A DNA stretch of 51,401 nt from positions 1 to 51,401 of the forward strand of contig JAEUOX010000167.1 of NCBI GenBank assembly GCA_016790475.1. Reading direction: 5' to 3'. Below, one piece after another: positions 1 through 13,227 of this stretch (position 1 is its first letter; each line of letters begins with the position of its first letter). The translations under genes were made by a program, and so were the position numbers. The DNA comes from Rhodoferax sp. (lineage in GTDB: Bacteria > Pseudomonadota > Gammaproteobacteria > Burkholderiales > Burkholderiaceae_C). The notes beneath the pieces are model-generated. The model was not told the DNA's origin. It saw only the letters and a program-made list of their open reading frames with translations, and ran no database searches.

Positions 1-264
1 CGCCAGGCCGTCGAAGGCCGCCTGCAGCTCCGCCTGCCCGACCTCCAGTGCCGCGACCGACGGCGCCTGGAGCCGGTCGAAGCGGCGGGTGTACTCCAGC
101 ACCGCGGCATCGCCACGGGCCTGCACATCGGCCAGGATCTCCTGCACCCGCTGCTCGATCGCGGCGTCGGTATCGCCCGACCAGAACAGCCGGCGCGCGA
201 ATGCGGACTCGAAATCCGCGTCGGCGGTGTTCAGCCGCAGGGGCGATGCGCGCAGCGTGTCCAT
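1..264 (-). CDS. hisD: Histidinol dehydrogenase, N-terminal part (cut by window edge)
   Basis: Only the first 88 codons lie in the window; the gene runs off the left edge. The protein starts MDTLRASPLRLNTADADF and continues with a segment (FARRLFWS, then VLEYTRRFD) that fits the N-terminus of HisD, the zinc-dependent NAD enzyme that oxidises L-histidinol to L-histidine in two steps. The ATG lies 13 bases after the hisG stop, so it should be the distal gene of the same transcript. The catalytic residues and zinc ligands fall outside the window and cannot be checked. Confidence 0.85.
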   Translation of the reverse strand, partial: MDTLRASPLRLNTADADFESAFARRLFWSGDTDAAIEQRVQEILADVQARGDAAVLEYTRRFDRLQAPSVAALEVGQAELQAAFDGLA

Positions 265-277
265 GGGGCCTCCGGTA

Positions 278-925
278 TCAGGCTGCGCGCGGCCGCACGG
301 CACTGGCGAACGCGTCGATGATGCGCCGGATCGGCGCCTGCTTGAGCTTCAACGCCGCCTGGTTGACGACCAGGCGCGAGCTGATGTCCATGATGTGCTC
401 CACCTCCACCAGGCGGTTGGCCCGCAGCGTGCTGCCGGTGGAGACCAGATCGACGATCGCGTCGGCCATGCCGGTGAGCGGCGCCAGTTCCATGCTGCCA
501 TACAGCTTGATCAGATCTACATGCACGCCCTTGGTCGCGAAGAACTCGCGGGCGATCGCGACATACTTCGTGGCGACCGTCAGGCGCGAGCCCTGGCGTA
601 CCGCCGAGGCGTAGTCGAAACCCTCCCGTACCGCGACGCTGATGCGGCAACGCGCGATCTGCAGGTCCAGCGGCTGGTACAGCCCGTCCGTGCCATGCTC
701 CAGCAACGTGTCGCGCCCGGTGATGCCCAGGTCGGCGCCACCGTATTGCACATAGGTCGGGACATCCGTCGCGCGCACCAGCAACACGCGCACGTCGGGC
801 TGGTTGGTGTCCAGGATCAGCTTGCGCGAGGTCTCCGGGTCGTCCAGCACGGTGATGCCGGCGGCGCCCAGCAGCGGCAACGCCTCGTCGAAGATGCGCC
901 CTTTCGAGAGCGCCAGCGTGATCAT
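278..925 (-). CDS. hisG: ATP phosphoribosyltransferase, short form
   Basis: HisG catalyses the first step of histidine synthesis, joining ATP and PRPP. The 215-residue protein opens [19 protein letters not shown] and carries the family segments [14 protein letters not shown] and [19 protein letters not shown], the latter being the PRPP-binding region. At 215 residues it is the short form without the C-terminal regulatory domain; in the family this form works with HisZ, which is not in this window. It follows the BolA-family gene by 30 bases and precedes hisD, as part of the long minus-strand run from mlaF. In many Burkholderiales murA lies between the BolA gene and hisG; here it is absent. 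Confidence 0.95.
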   Translation of the reverse strand: MITLALSKGRIFDEALPLLGAAGITVLDDPETSRKLILDTNQPDVRVLLVRATDVPTYVQYGGADLGITGRDTLLEHGTDGLYQPLDLQIARCRISVAVREGFDYASAVRQGSRLTVATKYVAIAREFFATKGVHVDLIKLYGSMELAPLTGMADAIVDLVSTGSTLRANRLVEVEHIMDISSRLVVNQAALKLKQAPIRRIIDAFASAVRPRAA

Positions 926-955
926 GGCAGGGCGCGCAGGCTCGGGCCTGCGGAT

Positions 956-1204
956 TCAGGCAGCCTGGCCATCGGCGCTCCATTCCTGCGGGGTCAGCGT
1001 CTTCATCGACAACGCGTGCACCTCGTCGGTGTGCATGCGGGCCCCCAGCGTCGCGTAGACCATCTGGTGCCGCTGGATCGGGCGCTTGCCCTGGAAGGCG
1101 GCGGAGACGATCGTCGCATACCAGTGGCGCCCGTCACCTTCCAGCGTGCAGTGGTCGCAGGGCAACCCGGCGACGATCAGGCTGCGCAGTTCTTCAGCGG
1201 TCAT
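956..1204 (-). CDS. BolA family protein (IbaG/YrbA-like)
   Basis: This 82-residue protein has the BolA-like fold. Recognisable segments are the N-terminal LRSLIVAGLPCDHCTLEGDG, the central HWYATIVSAAFQGKRPIQRHQMV and the helix with DEVHALSMKTLTP. BolA/IbaG proteins pair with monothiol glutaredoxins and bind an Fe-S cluster through a conserved His and Cys; the His near the C-terminus (in DEVHALSM) and Cys residues in the first loop are present. The position next to the mla and ABC exporter genes is usual for ibaG in Beta- and Gammaproteobacteria. It lies 15 bases after the permease stop. Its exact cellular role is not established from sequence. Confidence 0.88.
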   Translation of the reverse strand: MTAEELRSLIVAGLPCDHCTLEGDGRHWYATIVSAAFQGKRPIQRHQMVYATLGARMHTDEVHALSMKTLTPQEWSADGQAA

Positions 1205-1219
1205 CGGCTTTCATCCGGT

Positions 1220-1975
1220 TCAGCTGCGGATCTTGTAGCCGATCCGCAGCAGGTGCACCGCCACCGCGCCCGACACGGCGAGGGCGGCACCCACGATGCC
1301 CAGGCTCAGCCAGGGCGAGGCGTCACTGACGCCGAAAAAGCCGTACCGGAAACCGTCGATCATGTAGAAGAACGGATTGATATGGCTCACCTTCTGCCAG
1401 AACGGCGGCAGCGACCCGATCGAATAGAACACGCCGCTGAGGAAGGTCATCGGCATGATGATGAAGTTCTGGAACGCGGCGAGCTGGTCGAACTTCTCGG
1501 CCCACAGCCCGGCGATCAGGCCCAGCGTGCCAAGCAGCGCCGCGCCGAGCAGCGCGAACACCAGGATCCAGTGCGGTGCCACCATCGGCGGGATCGTGAA
1601 GAACGCTGTCACCAGCAGCACGCCGAGGCCCACCACCAGCCCGCGCACGACCGAAGACGCGACATACGCGAAGAACCAGCTCCAGTGCGACAGCGGCGTC
1701 AGCAGCAGGAACACCAGGTTGCCCATGATCTTGCTCTGGATCAGCGAGGACGAGCTGTTCGCGAACGCGTTCTGCAGCACGCTCATCATCACCAGGCCCG
1801 GCACCAGGAAGGCGGTGTAGGACAGCGTGTTGTAGACCTTGACGTGGTCCTCCAGCACATGGCCGAAGATCAGCAGGTACAAAATGGCCGTGAGGACCGG
1901 CGCCGCGACCGTCTGGAAGCCGACCTTCCAGAAGCGCAGGATCTCCTTGTAGAAGAGCGTCTGCCAGCCGTTCAT
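1220..1975 (-). CDS. ABC-2 type transporter permease (YadH-like)
   Basis: A 251-residue integral membrane protein starting MNGWQTLFYKEILRFWKVG, a typical short cytoplasmic start of ABC-2 permeases, followed by about six hydrophobic segments (for example AAPVLTAILYLLIFGHVL and WILVFALLGAALLGTLGLIAG). The conserved ABC-2 segment around FQNFIIMPMTFLSGVFYS is present. The start ATG overlaps the stop of the upstream ATPase gene by four bases (ATGA), so the two should be translationally coupled and form one exporter. The pair matches the YadG/YadH arrangement; the substrate is unknown, and its place beside mla genes suggests an envelope component. Confidence 0.9.
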   Translation of the reverse strand: MNGWQTLFYKEILRFWKVGFQTVAAPVLTAILYLLIFGHVLEDHVKVYNTLSYTAFLVPGLVMMSVLQNAFANSSSSLIQSKIMGNLVFLLLTPLSHWSWFFAYVASSVVRGLVVGLGVLLVTAFFTIPPMVAPHWILVFALLGAALLGTLGLIAGLWAEKFDQLAAFQNFIIMPMTFLSGVFYSIGSLPPFWQKVSHINPFFYMIDGFRYGFFGVSDASPWLSLGIVGAALAVSGAVAVHLLRIGYKIRS

Positions 1976-2904
1976 GCAGCAACTGCCTCCCGGTGCTGCG
2001 TCATCACGTCCAGGAACACATCCTCCAGATCGGCCTTGCGGATCTCGATGTCTTCCGCGTGCAACCCGGCTTCGCGCACCGCGGCCAGGTAGCGCTCGAT
2101 CTCCAGCGCATCATGGGCCGGCAGCTGCACGATGCGGCCGGTCACGCGCGCCTGGGCGGCCAGCGCCGGCGGCAGATCGGCGTCGACCTTGAAGCGCAAC
2201 ACATTGCCCGACGCCGCCTTGAGCAGCGCACTGGTGTGGTCCAGCGCCACCACCCGGCCCGTCTGGAGCATCGCGATGCGCCCGCACAGGGCCTCGGCCT
2301 CCTCCAGGTAGTGGGTGGTCAGCAGCACCGTATGGCCTTCCTTGTTGAGCCGGGCAATGAAATGCCACAGCGTCTGGCGCAGTTCCACGTCCACGCCGGC
2401 GGTGGGCTCGTCGAGCACGATCACCGGCGGGCGATGCACCAGGGCCTGCGCCACCAGCATGCGCCGCTTCATGCCACCGGAGAGCTGGCGCATGTTGGAG
2501 CCGGCCTTGTCCGCCAGCCCCAGGCTCTGCAGCAGCTCATCGATCCAGGCGTCGTTGTTGCGCACACCGAAATAGCCCGACTGGAAGCGCAGCGCCTCGC
2601 GCACATTGAAGAAGGGGTCGAAGACCAGCTCCTGCGGCACCACCCCGAGCTTGCGGCGGGCCTGCGCGTAGTCGGCCTGCACGTCGCTGCCCAGCACCGC
2701 AACGCGGCCGCTGGTGGCACGGGTCAGACCGGCCAGGATGCTGATCAGCGTGGTCTTGCCGGCACCGTTGGGCCCGAGCAGCCCGAAGAACTCGCCCTGC
2801 TGGATGTCGAAGGACACGCCGTCAAGCGCCTTGAAGCTGCCGTTGGAGGGCCCGCGTGCGGAAGGATAGGTCTTGGTGACCGACTGGAACGAGATCGCGG
2901 GCAT
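1972..2904 (-). CDS. ABC transporter ATP-binding protein (YadG-like)
   Basis: A 310-residue ABC ATPase. Walker A GPNGAGKTT is at about residues 44-52, the signature LSGGMKRRMLVAQAL lies in the middle, Walker B with the catalytic Glu reads VIVLDEPTAGVD, and the H-loop is TTHYLEEAE. A C-terminal extension of about 80 residues after the ATPase core is usual for the drug/lipid exporter class paired with ABC-2 permeases. It overlaps the permease gene by four bases and lies 27 bases downstream of the STAS-domain gene mlaB. Function is inferred as the energising subunit of a YadGH-type exporter of unknown substrate. Confidence 0.92.
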   Translation of the reverse strand: MPAISFQSVTKTYPSARGPSNGSFKALDGVSFDIQQGEFFGLLGPNGAGKTTLISILAGLTRATSGRVAVLGSDVQADYAQARRKLGVVPQELVFDPFFNVREALRFQSGYFGVRNNDAWIDELLQSLGLADKAGSNMRQLSGGMKRRMLVAQALVHRPPVIVLDEPTAGVDVELRQTLWHFIARLNKEGHTVLLTTHYLEEAEALCGRIAMLQTGRVVALDHTSALLKAASGNVLRFKVDADLPPALAAQARVTGRIVQLPAHDALEIERYLAAVREAGLHAEDIEIRKADLEDVFLDVMTQHREAVAA

Positions 2905-2931
2905 GGGAGCCGCCGATTTTAGCCGCGGAGC

Positions 2932-3201
2932 TCAGGCCGCCGGCAGCAGCTCCGCGATGCCGTAGAGGCCGGCCAGATCCCGCAGCCCCTGCGGCATCGC
3001 CCGGATGGCGACCCTCTTGCCCAGGTGCAGGCCCTCGCGGCGGCATTCGAGCAGCACGGCGAGTGCGGCGGAATCAAAGCGATTGAGTGCGGTGGCATCG
3101 ACCACGACGACCGGCCCGGGCTCGGACTGCAGGCCCTGCAGCAGCATCTTCAGGCAGGCGTTCGCCTGGTTGCGCGTCAGGTCGACGGGCAGCACAAGCA
3201 T
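2932..3201 (-). CDS. mlaB: STAS-domain protein MlaB
   Basis: An 89-residue STAS domain, the cytoplasmic regulator that binds the MlaF ATPase in the MlaFEDB inner-membrane complex. The sequence LVLPVDLTRNQANACLKML leads to the core strand-helix VVVDATALNRFDSAALAVLLECRREG, which fits the STAS phosphorylation-site loop (the D-S-A region) found in MlaB and SpoIIAA-like proteins. The gene begins three bases after the mlaC stop. It is the last mla gene of the operon; next comes the YadGH-type exporter. Confidence 0.88.
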   Translation of the reverse strand: MLVLPVDLTRNQANACLKMLLQGLQSEPGPVVVVDATALNRFDSAALAVLLECRREGLHLGKRVAIRAMPQGLRDLAGLYGIAELLPAA

Positions 3202-3203
3202 GC

Positions 3204-3842
3204 TCAGCCCTTCCTGGCGTTGCTCTTGTTGCGCTCGGACAGCGTCGTGATGAGACCGTCGAGGCCCTTTGCGTTGATCTCCTGGCTGAACTGGCTGCGG
3301 TAGGTTTCGACCAGCCAGACGCCCAGCACGTTGAGATTGAAGATCTGCCAGCCTGCGCCCTGCCCCGGGGTACGCTCCAGTCGGTAGTCGAGCTGGATCG
3401 GGTCGCCGCGGCCCTTGACTTCGGTGCGCACGACCACTTCCTTGTCGTCGGCCGCCGCGCGCAGCGGCTTGACCAGGATGGTCTGGTCGCTAACCTGCGA
3501 CAGGGCGCCGGCATAGGTCCGCACCAGCAGTGTCTTGAACTCCTCCTGGAGGCGCTTCTGCTGGTCCGGGGTGGCCTGCCGCCAGGCCGGGCCCACGGCC
3601 GACGCGGTCATGCGCTGGAAGTTCAGATTGGGCAGGATCTTCTGGTCGACCAGCGCGATGATGCGCGACATGTCGCCATTCTGGATGTTCTTGTCCGCCT
3701 TGATGCTGTCGAGCACCTCGGTGGACAGGCGCTTGATCATCGCGTCCGGCGCCTCATCGGCCGCACGGGCCGGCAGGACGGAAAGCAGGAGCGCACCCGC
3801 CAGCCCCAGGGCGGCGGCGATATTCAGGCTACGACGTTGCAT
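3204..3842 (-). CDS. mlaC: Periplasmic phospholipid-binding protein MlaC
   Basis: A 212-residue protein with a signal peptide (MQRRSLNIAAALGLAGALLL, cleavage probably after PARA), placing it in the periplasm. The mature part begins DEAPDAMIKRLSTEVLDSIK and contains the MlaC-typical segments NGDMSRIIALVDQKILPNLNFQRMTASAVG and QEEFKTLLVRTYAGAL. MlaC ferries phospholipids between the outer-membrane MlaA and the inner-membrane MlaFEDB complex (also called Ttg2D or toluene-tolerance protein). It lies between mlaA and mlaB, 95 bases downstream of mlaA; that gap holds GC-rich inverted stretches but nothing I can name. Confidence 0.94.
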   Translation of the reverse strand: MQRRSLNIAAALGLAGALLLSVLPARAADEAPDAMIKRLSTEVLDSIKADKNIQNGDMSRIIALVDQKILPNLNFQRMTASAVGPAWRQATPDQQKRLQEEFKTLLVRTYAGALSQVSDQTILVKPLRAAADDKEVVVRTEVKGRGDPIQLDYRLERTPGQGAGWQIFNLNVLGVWLVETYRSQFSQEINAKGLDGLITTLSERNKSNARKG

Positions 3843-3937
3843 CTCGGGTCATCCAGTGGCAGAGAAATCGGAGGGGACAGGAACTCAACGCACGAGCGGG
3901 CCTGGCGGCCGACGGCCACCCGGCGCCCGCCCGGGCC

Positions 3938-4678
3938 TCAGCGGCGGGGTTCGGCGGACTCGTCCGGCGGATCGCCGTCGTACACCGCACTGCGCCGGCG
4001 CTGCAGGAAGGCATCCCGCGTGAAACTGTACTTGTCCAGCGCGGCCTCTTCGAGGGTGTCGCCGGCACGCAGCAGCGCCGCGCGGGTGTCCAGCAGGTCC
4101 ACCACCTTGGCGGCGTTGCGCGTGGGCACATGATCGATGTTGCTGATGAGGTCGGCCGCCATGTCCACCGGCAGGCCCACCGTGTCGCGCACGGTCGAGG
4201 GCCCGAGGAAGGGCAGCACCAGATACGGGCCACTGGGCACGCCCCAGACGCCCAGGGTCTGGCCGAAATCCTCGCGCTGGCGGTCGATCCGCGCCTCGCT
4301 GGCGATGTCCAGCACGCCACCCAGCCCGAGAAAGGTGTTGACGTTGAAACGCACGAAGGTCTGCGCGGCCGCCTGCGGCTTGCCTTGCAGCAGGCTGTTG
4401 ACGAAGGACCAGACGTCCTCCAGGTTGCCGAGGAAATTGCTGACGCCGGTGCGTACCGGGGCAGGCGTGACGGCACGGTACATCGTGGCGGCCGGCTTGA
4501 AGATCGCCCGGTCGACACCGTCGTTGAACGCGAACATGCCGCGGTTGTAGTTCTCGAAGGGGTCGCGGGGATTGCCGTCAGGCCGGGTCGCGCAGCCGAC
4601 GCAGGCGAGCGCCACCGCGACGGCGAGGGCCGATCGCCACGGCAACCCGGACCGGCCGGTGATCAGGTGAGTGCTCAT
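3938..4678 (-). CDS. mlaA: Outer-membrane lipoprotein MlaA (VacJ)
   Basis: A 246-residue lipoprotein: the signal segment ends in the lipobox LACVGC with Cys29 as the lipidated residue. The mature protein has the VacJ hallmarks DPFENYNRGMFAFND, then VTPAPVRTGVSNFLGNLEDVWSFVN, and FVRFNVNTFLGLGGVLDIASEA, and the central PYLVLPFLGPSTVRDTVG. MlaA removes misplaced phospholipids from the outer leaflet and passes them to MlaC. The start ATG overlaps the mlaD stop by four bases. In E. coli mlaA is unlinked; inclusion inside the mla operon is the arrangement known from Burkholderia. Confidence 0.94.
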   Translation of the reverse strand: MSTHLITGRSGLPWRSALAVAVALACVGCATRPDGNPRDPFENYNRGMFAFNDGVDRAIFKPAATMYRAVTPAPVRTGVSNFLGNLEDVWSFVNSLLQGKPQAAAQTFVRFNVNTFLGLGGVLDIASEARIDRQREDFGQTLGVWGVPSGPYLVLPFLGPSTVRDTVGLPVDMAADLISNIDHVPTRNAAKVVDLLDTRAALLRAGDTLEEAALDKYSFTRDAFLQRRRSAVYDGDPPDESAEPRR

Positions 4679-5163
4679 TTCTTGTCCTTGCTTCCCTGCG
4701 CATCCCCGCCTTCGGCGGCCTTGCTGTAGAGGAACTGGCTGATCAGGTTCTCCAGGACGACGGCCGACTGCGTGCTGGAAATGGTATCACCTGCGGCCAG
4801 GTTGCGGGTGTCGGCCCCCGGCTCCAGGCCAATGTACTGCTCGCCCAGCAGCCCGCTGGTCAGGATCTTCAGCGAGCTGTCCTTCGGAAACCCATAGCGC
4901 GTCTCCATCGCGATCGACACCCGGGCCTGGAAGGACTTGTCATCGAACGTGATCGACTCGACCCGCCCCACCAGCACGCCGGCGCTGCGCACGGCGGCCT
5001 TGGGCTTGAGGCCGCCGACGTTGTCGAACTTCGCCTCGACCCGGTAGGTCTTCTGGAAATTGAGGTTCAGCAGGTTCGCCGCCTGCAGGGCCAGGAACAG
5101 GATGGCGGCAAAGCCCACCAGCACGAACAGCCCCACCCACACATCATTCTTCGACTTTTGCAT
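4675..5163 (-). CDS. mlaD: MCE-domain protein MlaD
   Basis: A 162-residue protein with one N-terminal transmembrane helix (VWVGLFVLVGFAAILFLALQ) and one MCE domain: YRVEAKFDNVGGLKPKAAVRSAGV followed by GRVESITFD and the C-terminal LTSGLLGEQYIGLEPG. MlaD forms the hexameric periplasmic ring on the MlaFEB complex through which phospholipids pass. The gene follows mlaE by 15 bases and overlaps mlaA by four. Length and layout match the family; no oddities. Confidence 0.94.
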   Translation of the reverse strand: MQKSKNDVWVGLFVLVGFAAILFLALQAANLLNLNFQKTYRVEAKFDNVGGLKPKAAVRSAGVLVGRVESITFDDKSFQARVSIAMETRYGFPKDSSLKILTSGLLGEQYIGLEPGADTRNLAAGDTISSTQSAVVLENLISQFLYSKAAEGGDAQGSKDKK

Positions 5164-5178
5164 GCTGCACTCCCACGC

Positions 5179-5961
5179 TCACAAACTGAACATCATGGCC
5201 GTCAGGATGAAATCCAGCCCCAGCACCGACAGCGACGCGACGACAACGGTGCGGGTGGTGGCCTTGGAGACCCCCTCCGGCGTGGCCTGCGCCTCGTAGC
5301 CCTGGCGCAGCGCGATGAAGGTCACGGTGATGCCGAACACCAGGCTCTTGAGCAGCCCGTTGCCGACGTCCCGCCACACATCCACGCCGCCCTGGATCTG
5401 GCTCCAGAACGATCCGGCATCCACCCCGATCAGCAACACCCCGACGACCCAGCCGCCGATGATGCCCATGGCGCTGAACACCGCACACAGCAGCGGCATC
5501 ACGATCACACCGGCCCAGAAACGCGGCGCCAGGATGCGCTGGACCGGATCCACCGCCATCATTTCCAGCACGCTGATCTGCTCGCCAGCCTTCATCAGGC
5601 CGATCTCGGCGGTCAGCGAGGTGCCGGCCCGGCCGGCAAACAAAAGCGCGGTGACCACCGGCCCGAGTTCGCGCACCAGCGTGAGTGTGACCAGCAGACC
5701 GAGTGCCTCGGCAGACCCATAACGTTGCAAGGTGTAATAACCCTGCAATCCGAATACAAAGCCGACAAACAGGCCGGAGACCGCGATGATCGCCAGCGAG
5801 TAGTTGCCCAGGAAATGCATCTGGTCCCGCACCAGGCCGAACCGCCGCAGGCTCGGGCCGGCCAGCAGCAGCAGCCGCAGGAACAGCCGTGCCCCCTGGC
5901 CAAGCTGCGCCAGACCGACGCGCACGGCCAGGCCGACGTTCGAGGGGCGGTACCAGCTCAA
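5179..5961 (-). CDS. mlaE: Phospholipid ABC transporter permease MlaE
   Basis: A 260-residue membrane protein of the MlaE/YrbE permease family. The diagnostic stretch LVTLTLVRELGPVVTALLFAGRAG, then LTAEIGLMKAGEQISVLEMMAVDP, is intact, with hydrophobic helices before and after it. The most likely start is a TTG at 5959-5961 that overlaps the TGA stop of mlaF by one shared TGA (TTGA), which fits translational coupling; the next in-frame ATG, at the MHFLG segment, is about 48 codons in and would remove the N-terminal amphipathic helix. It forms the membrane core of MlaFEDB. Confidence 0.9.
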   Translation of the reverse strand: MSWYRPSNVGLAVRVGLAQLGQGARLFLRLLLLAGPSLRRFGLVRDQMHFLGNYSLAIIAVSGLFVGFVFGLQGYYTLQRYGSAEALGLLVTLTLVRELGPVVTALLFAGRAGTSLTAEIGLMKAGEQISVLEMMAVDPVQRILAPRFWAGVIVMPLLCAVFSAMGIIGGWVVGVLLIGVDAGSFWSQIQGGVDVWRDVGNGLLKSLVFGITVTFIALRQGYEAQATPEGVSKATTRTVVVASLSVLGLDFILTAMMFSL

Positions 5962-6812
5962 TGCACACGCTCCTTGCGCTGCGGCACATCCGGGGCCGAA
6001 CCGTAGTCCTGCTCCAGGCTCGGCCCGGGGTAATGGAACCGGACCGGGCCGTCCGCCAGGGCATTCACATATTGTTTGACAAGCGGGTCGGTGCTCTGGC
6101 GCACATGCTCGGGGGTGCCTTCGGTGGCGACCCGCCCGTTGGCAAGGATCACCACATGGTCGGCGATCGTGAAGGTCTGCTCCAGCTCGTGCGACACGAA
6201 GATGCTGGTCAGGCCCATCGCGTCGTTCAGCTGGCGGATCAGCTGCGCTGCGGTGCCGGTGGAGATCGGATCCAGACCGGTCAAGGGCTCGTCGTACATG
6301 ACCAGCTCCGGATCCAGCGCGATCGCGCGGGCCAGCGCGGCCCGGCGCGCCATGCCGCCAGACACCTGGCTGGGCATCAGCGCACGCGCACCGCGCAGAC
6401 CGACGGCATTGAGTTTCATGAGGACGATGTCACGGATCAGGCTCTCCGGCAGGTCGGTGTGCTCGCGCAACGGGAAGGCCACATTGTCAAACAGGTCCAT
6501 GTCCGGGAACAGCGCGCCGAACTGGAACAGCATGCCCATGCGCCGGCGCGCGGCATACAGGGCGGCGGCATCGAGCCTCCCCACGTCCTGGAAGCCGTCC
6601 TCCCCGTACAGACGCAGCTCGCCCTGCTGCGCGCGGTACTGGCCACCAATCAGCCGCAGGATCGTGGTCTTGCCGCCGCCGGACGCACCCATCAGGGCCG
6701 TGACCTTGCCGCGCGGGATCGACAGCGACACACCATCGAGAATGACGCGCGCACCGTAGCCGAAGCGCAGTGCACGAAACTCGACGAGGGCGGAAGACAA
6801 GGGCTCTGGCAT
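5958..6812 (-). CDS. mlaF: Phospholipid ABC transporter ATPase MlaF
   Basis: A 284-residue ATPase beginning MPEPLSSALVEFRALRFGYG. Walker A GASGGGKTT is at residues 42-50, the signature reads VSGGMARRAALARAIALDPE, Walker B is LVMYDEPLTGLDP, and the H-loop is FVSHELEQ. The C-terminal extension with VKQYVNALADGP is MlaF-like. I chose the ATG at 6812 because the reading frame upstream of it has no family resemblance and overlaps gltD antisense-frame sequence. There is no purine-rich ribosome site: the bases just before the ATG are the U-rich tail of the gltBD terminator hairpin. First gene of the mla operon. Confidence 0.93.
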   Translation of the reverse strand: MPEPLSSALVEFRALRFGYGARVILDGVSLSIPRGKVTALMGASGGGKTTILRLIGGQYRAQQGELRLYGEDGFQDVGRLDAAALYAARRRMGMLFQFGALFPDMDLFDNVAFPLREHTDLPESLIRDIVLMKLNAVGLRGARALMPSQVSGGMARRAALARAIALDPELVMYDEPLTGLDPISTGTAAQLIRQLNDAMGLTSIFVSHELEQTFTIADHVVILANGRVATEGTPEHVRQSTDPLVKQYVNALADGPVRFHYPGPSLEQDYGSAPDVPQRKERVH

Positions 6813-6845
6813 GCAAAAAACAAACGCCGGACACAGGCCGGCGTT
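6813..6845 (-). terminator. Intrinsic terminator after gltD
   Basis: On the minus strand, aacgccgg (plus positions 6838-6845) and its perfect complement ccggcgtt (6823-6830) form an 8-bp stem with a 7-base loop, followed by a T-rich run (TTGTTTTTTG, 6813-6822). This is a textbook rho-independent terminator for gltBD, which ends at 6896. The T run stops one base before the mlaF ATG. A possible -10 (TATCAT, complement of 6849-6854) lies just before the hairpin; if it is the mla promoter, the hairpin would also be the mlaF leader. Confidence 0.85.
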
Positions 6846-6895
6846 GGCATGATAAGGGATACGCCCGCAGCACGCGGGGCTGCGGTGCCCCGTGG

Positions 6896-8362
<1,467 letters not shown>

Positions 8363-8400
8363 GATGCTGTTGATCCTGTGTTTGGCGGGTTCGGGGCGAT

Positions 8401-13122
<4,722 letters not shown>

Positions 13123-13184
13123 GGCGGATCCTTCGGGTTGACAGCCGCAACGGACGGATTCCATCGGCGGCTCACAGACAAAAA

Positions 13185-13216
13185 TGCAGTGTAGTGCACT
13201 GCAACAATGATGCCAA
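13185..13216 (-). promoter_or_regulatory. Candidate gltB promoter with overlapping palindrome
   Basis: Read on the minus strand: TTGGCA (complement of 13211-13216), a 17-base spacer, and TACACT (complement of 13188-13193), a good match to a sigma70-type promoter, with the start of transcription expected near 13181, about 60 bases before the gltB ATG. The -10 is inside a perfect interrupted palindrome, tgcagtg-tagtg-cactgca, at 13185-13203. A protein binding it would block the promoter. The regulator is not identifiable from the sequence. Confidence 0.55.
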
Positions 13217-13227
13217 GCCAAACAAAT

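Noticed and set aside
6865-6885. Second hairpin (ccgcag/ctgcgg) after gltD
   Set aside because: Only six pairs with a nine-base loop and no T run; the hairpin at 6823-6845 is the better terminator.
13123-13221. Upstream in-frame start for gltB
   Set aside because: The 33 extra residues cover the promoter and palindrome, and the nucleophile Cys would be too far from the start for the family.
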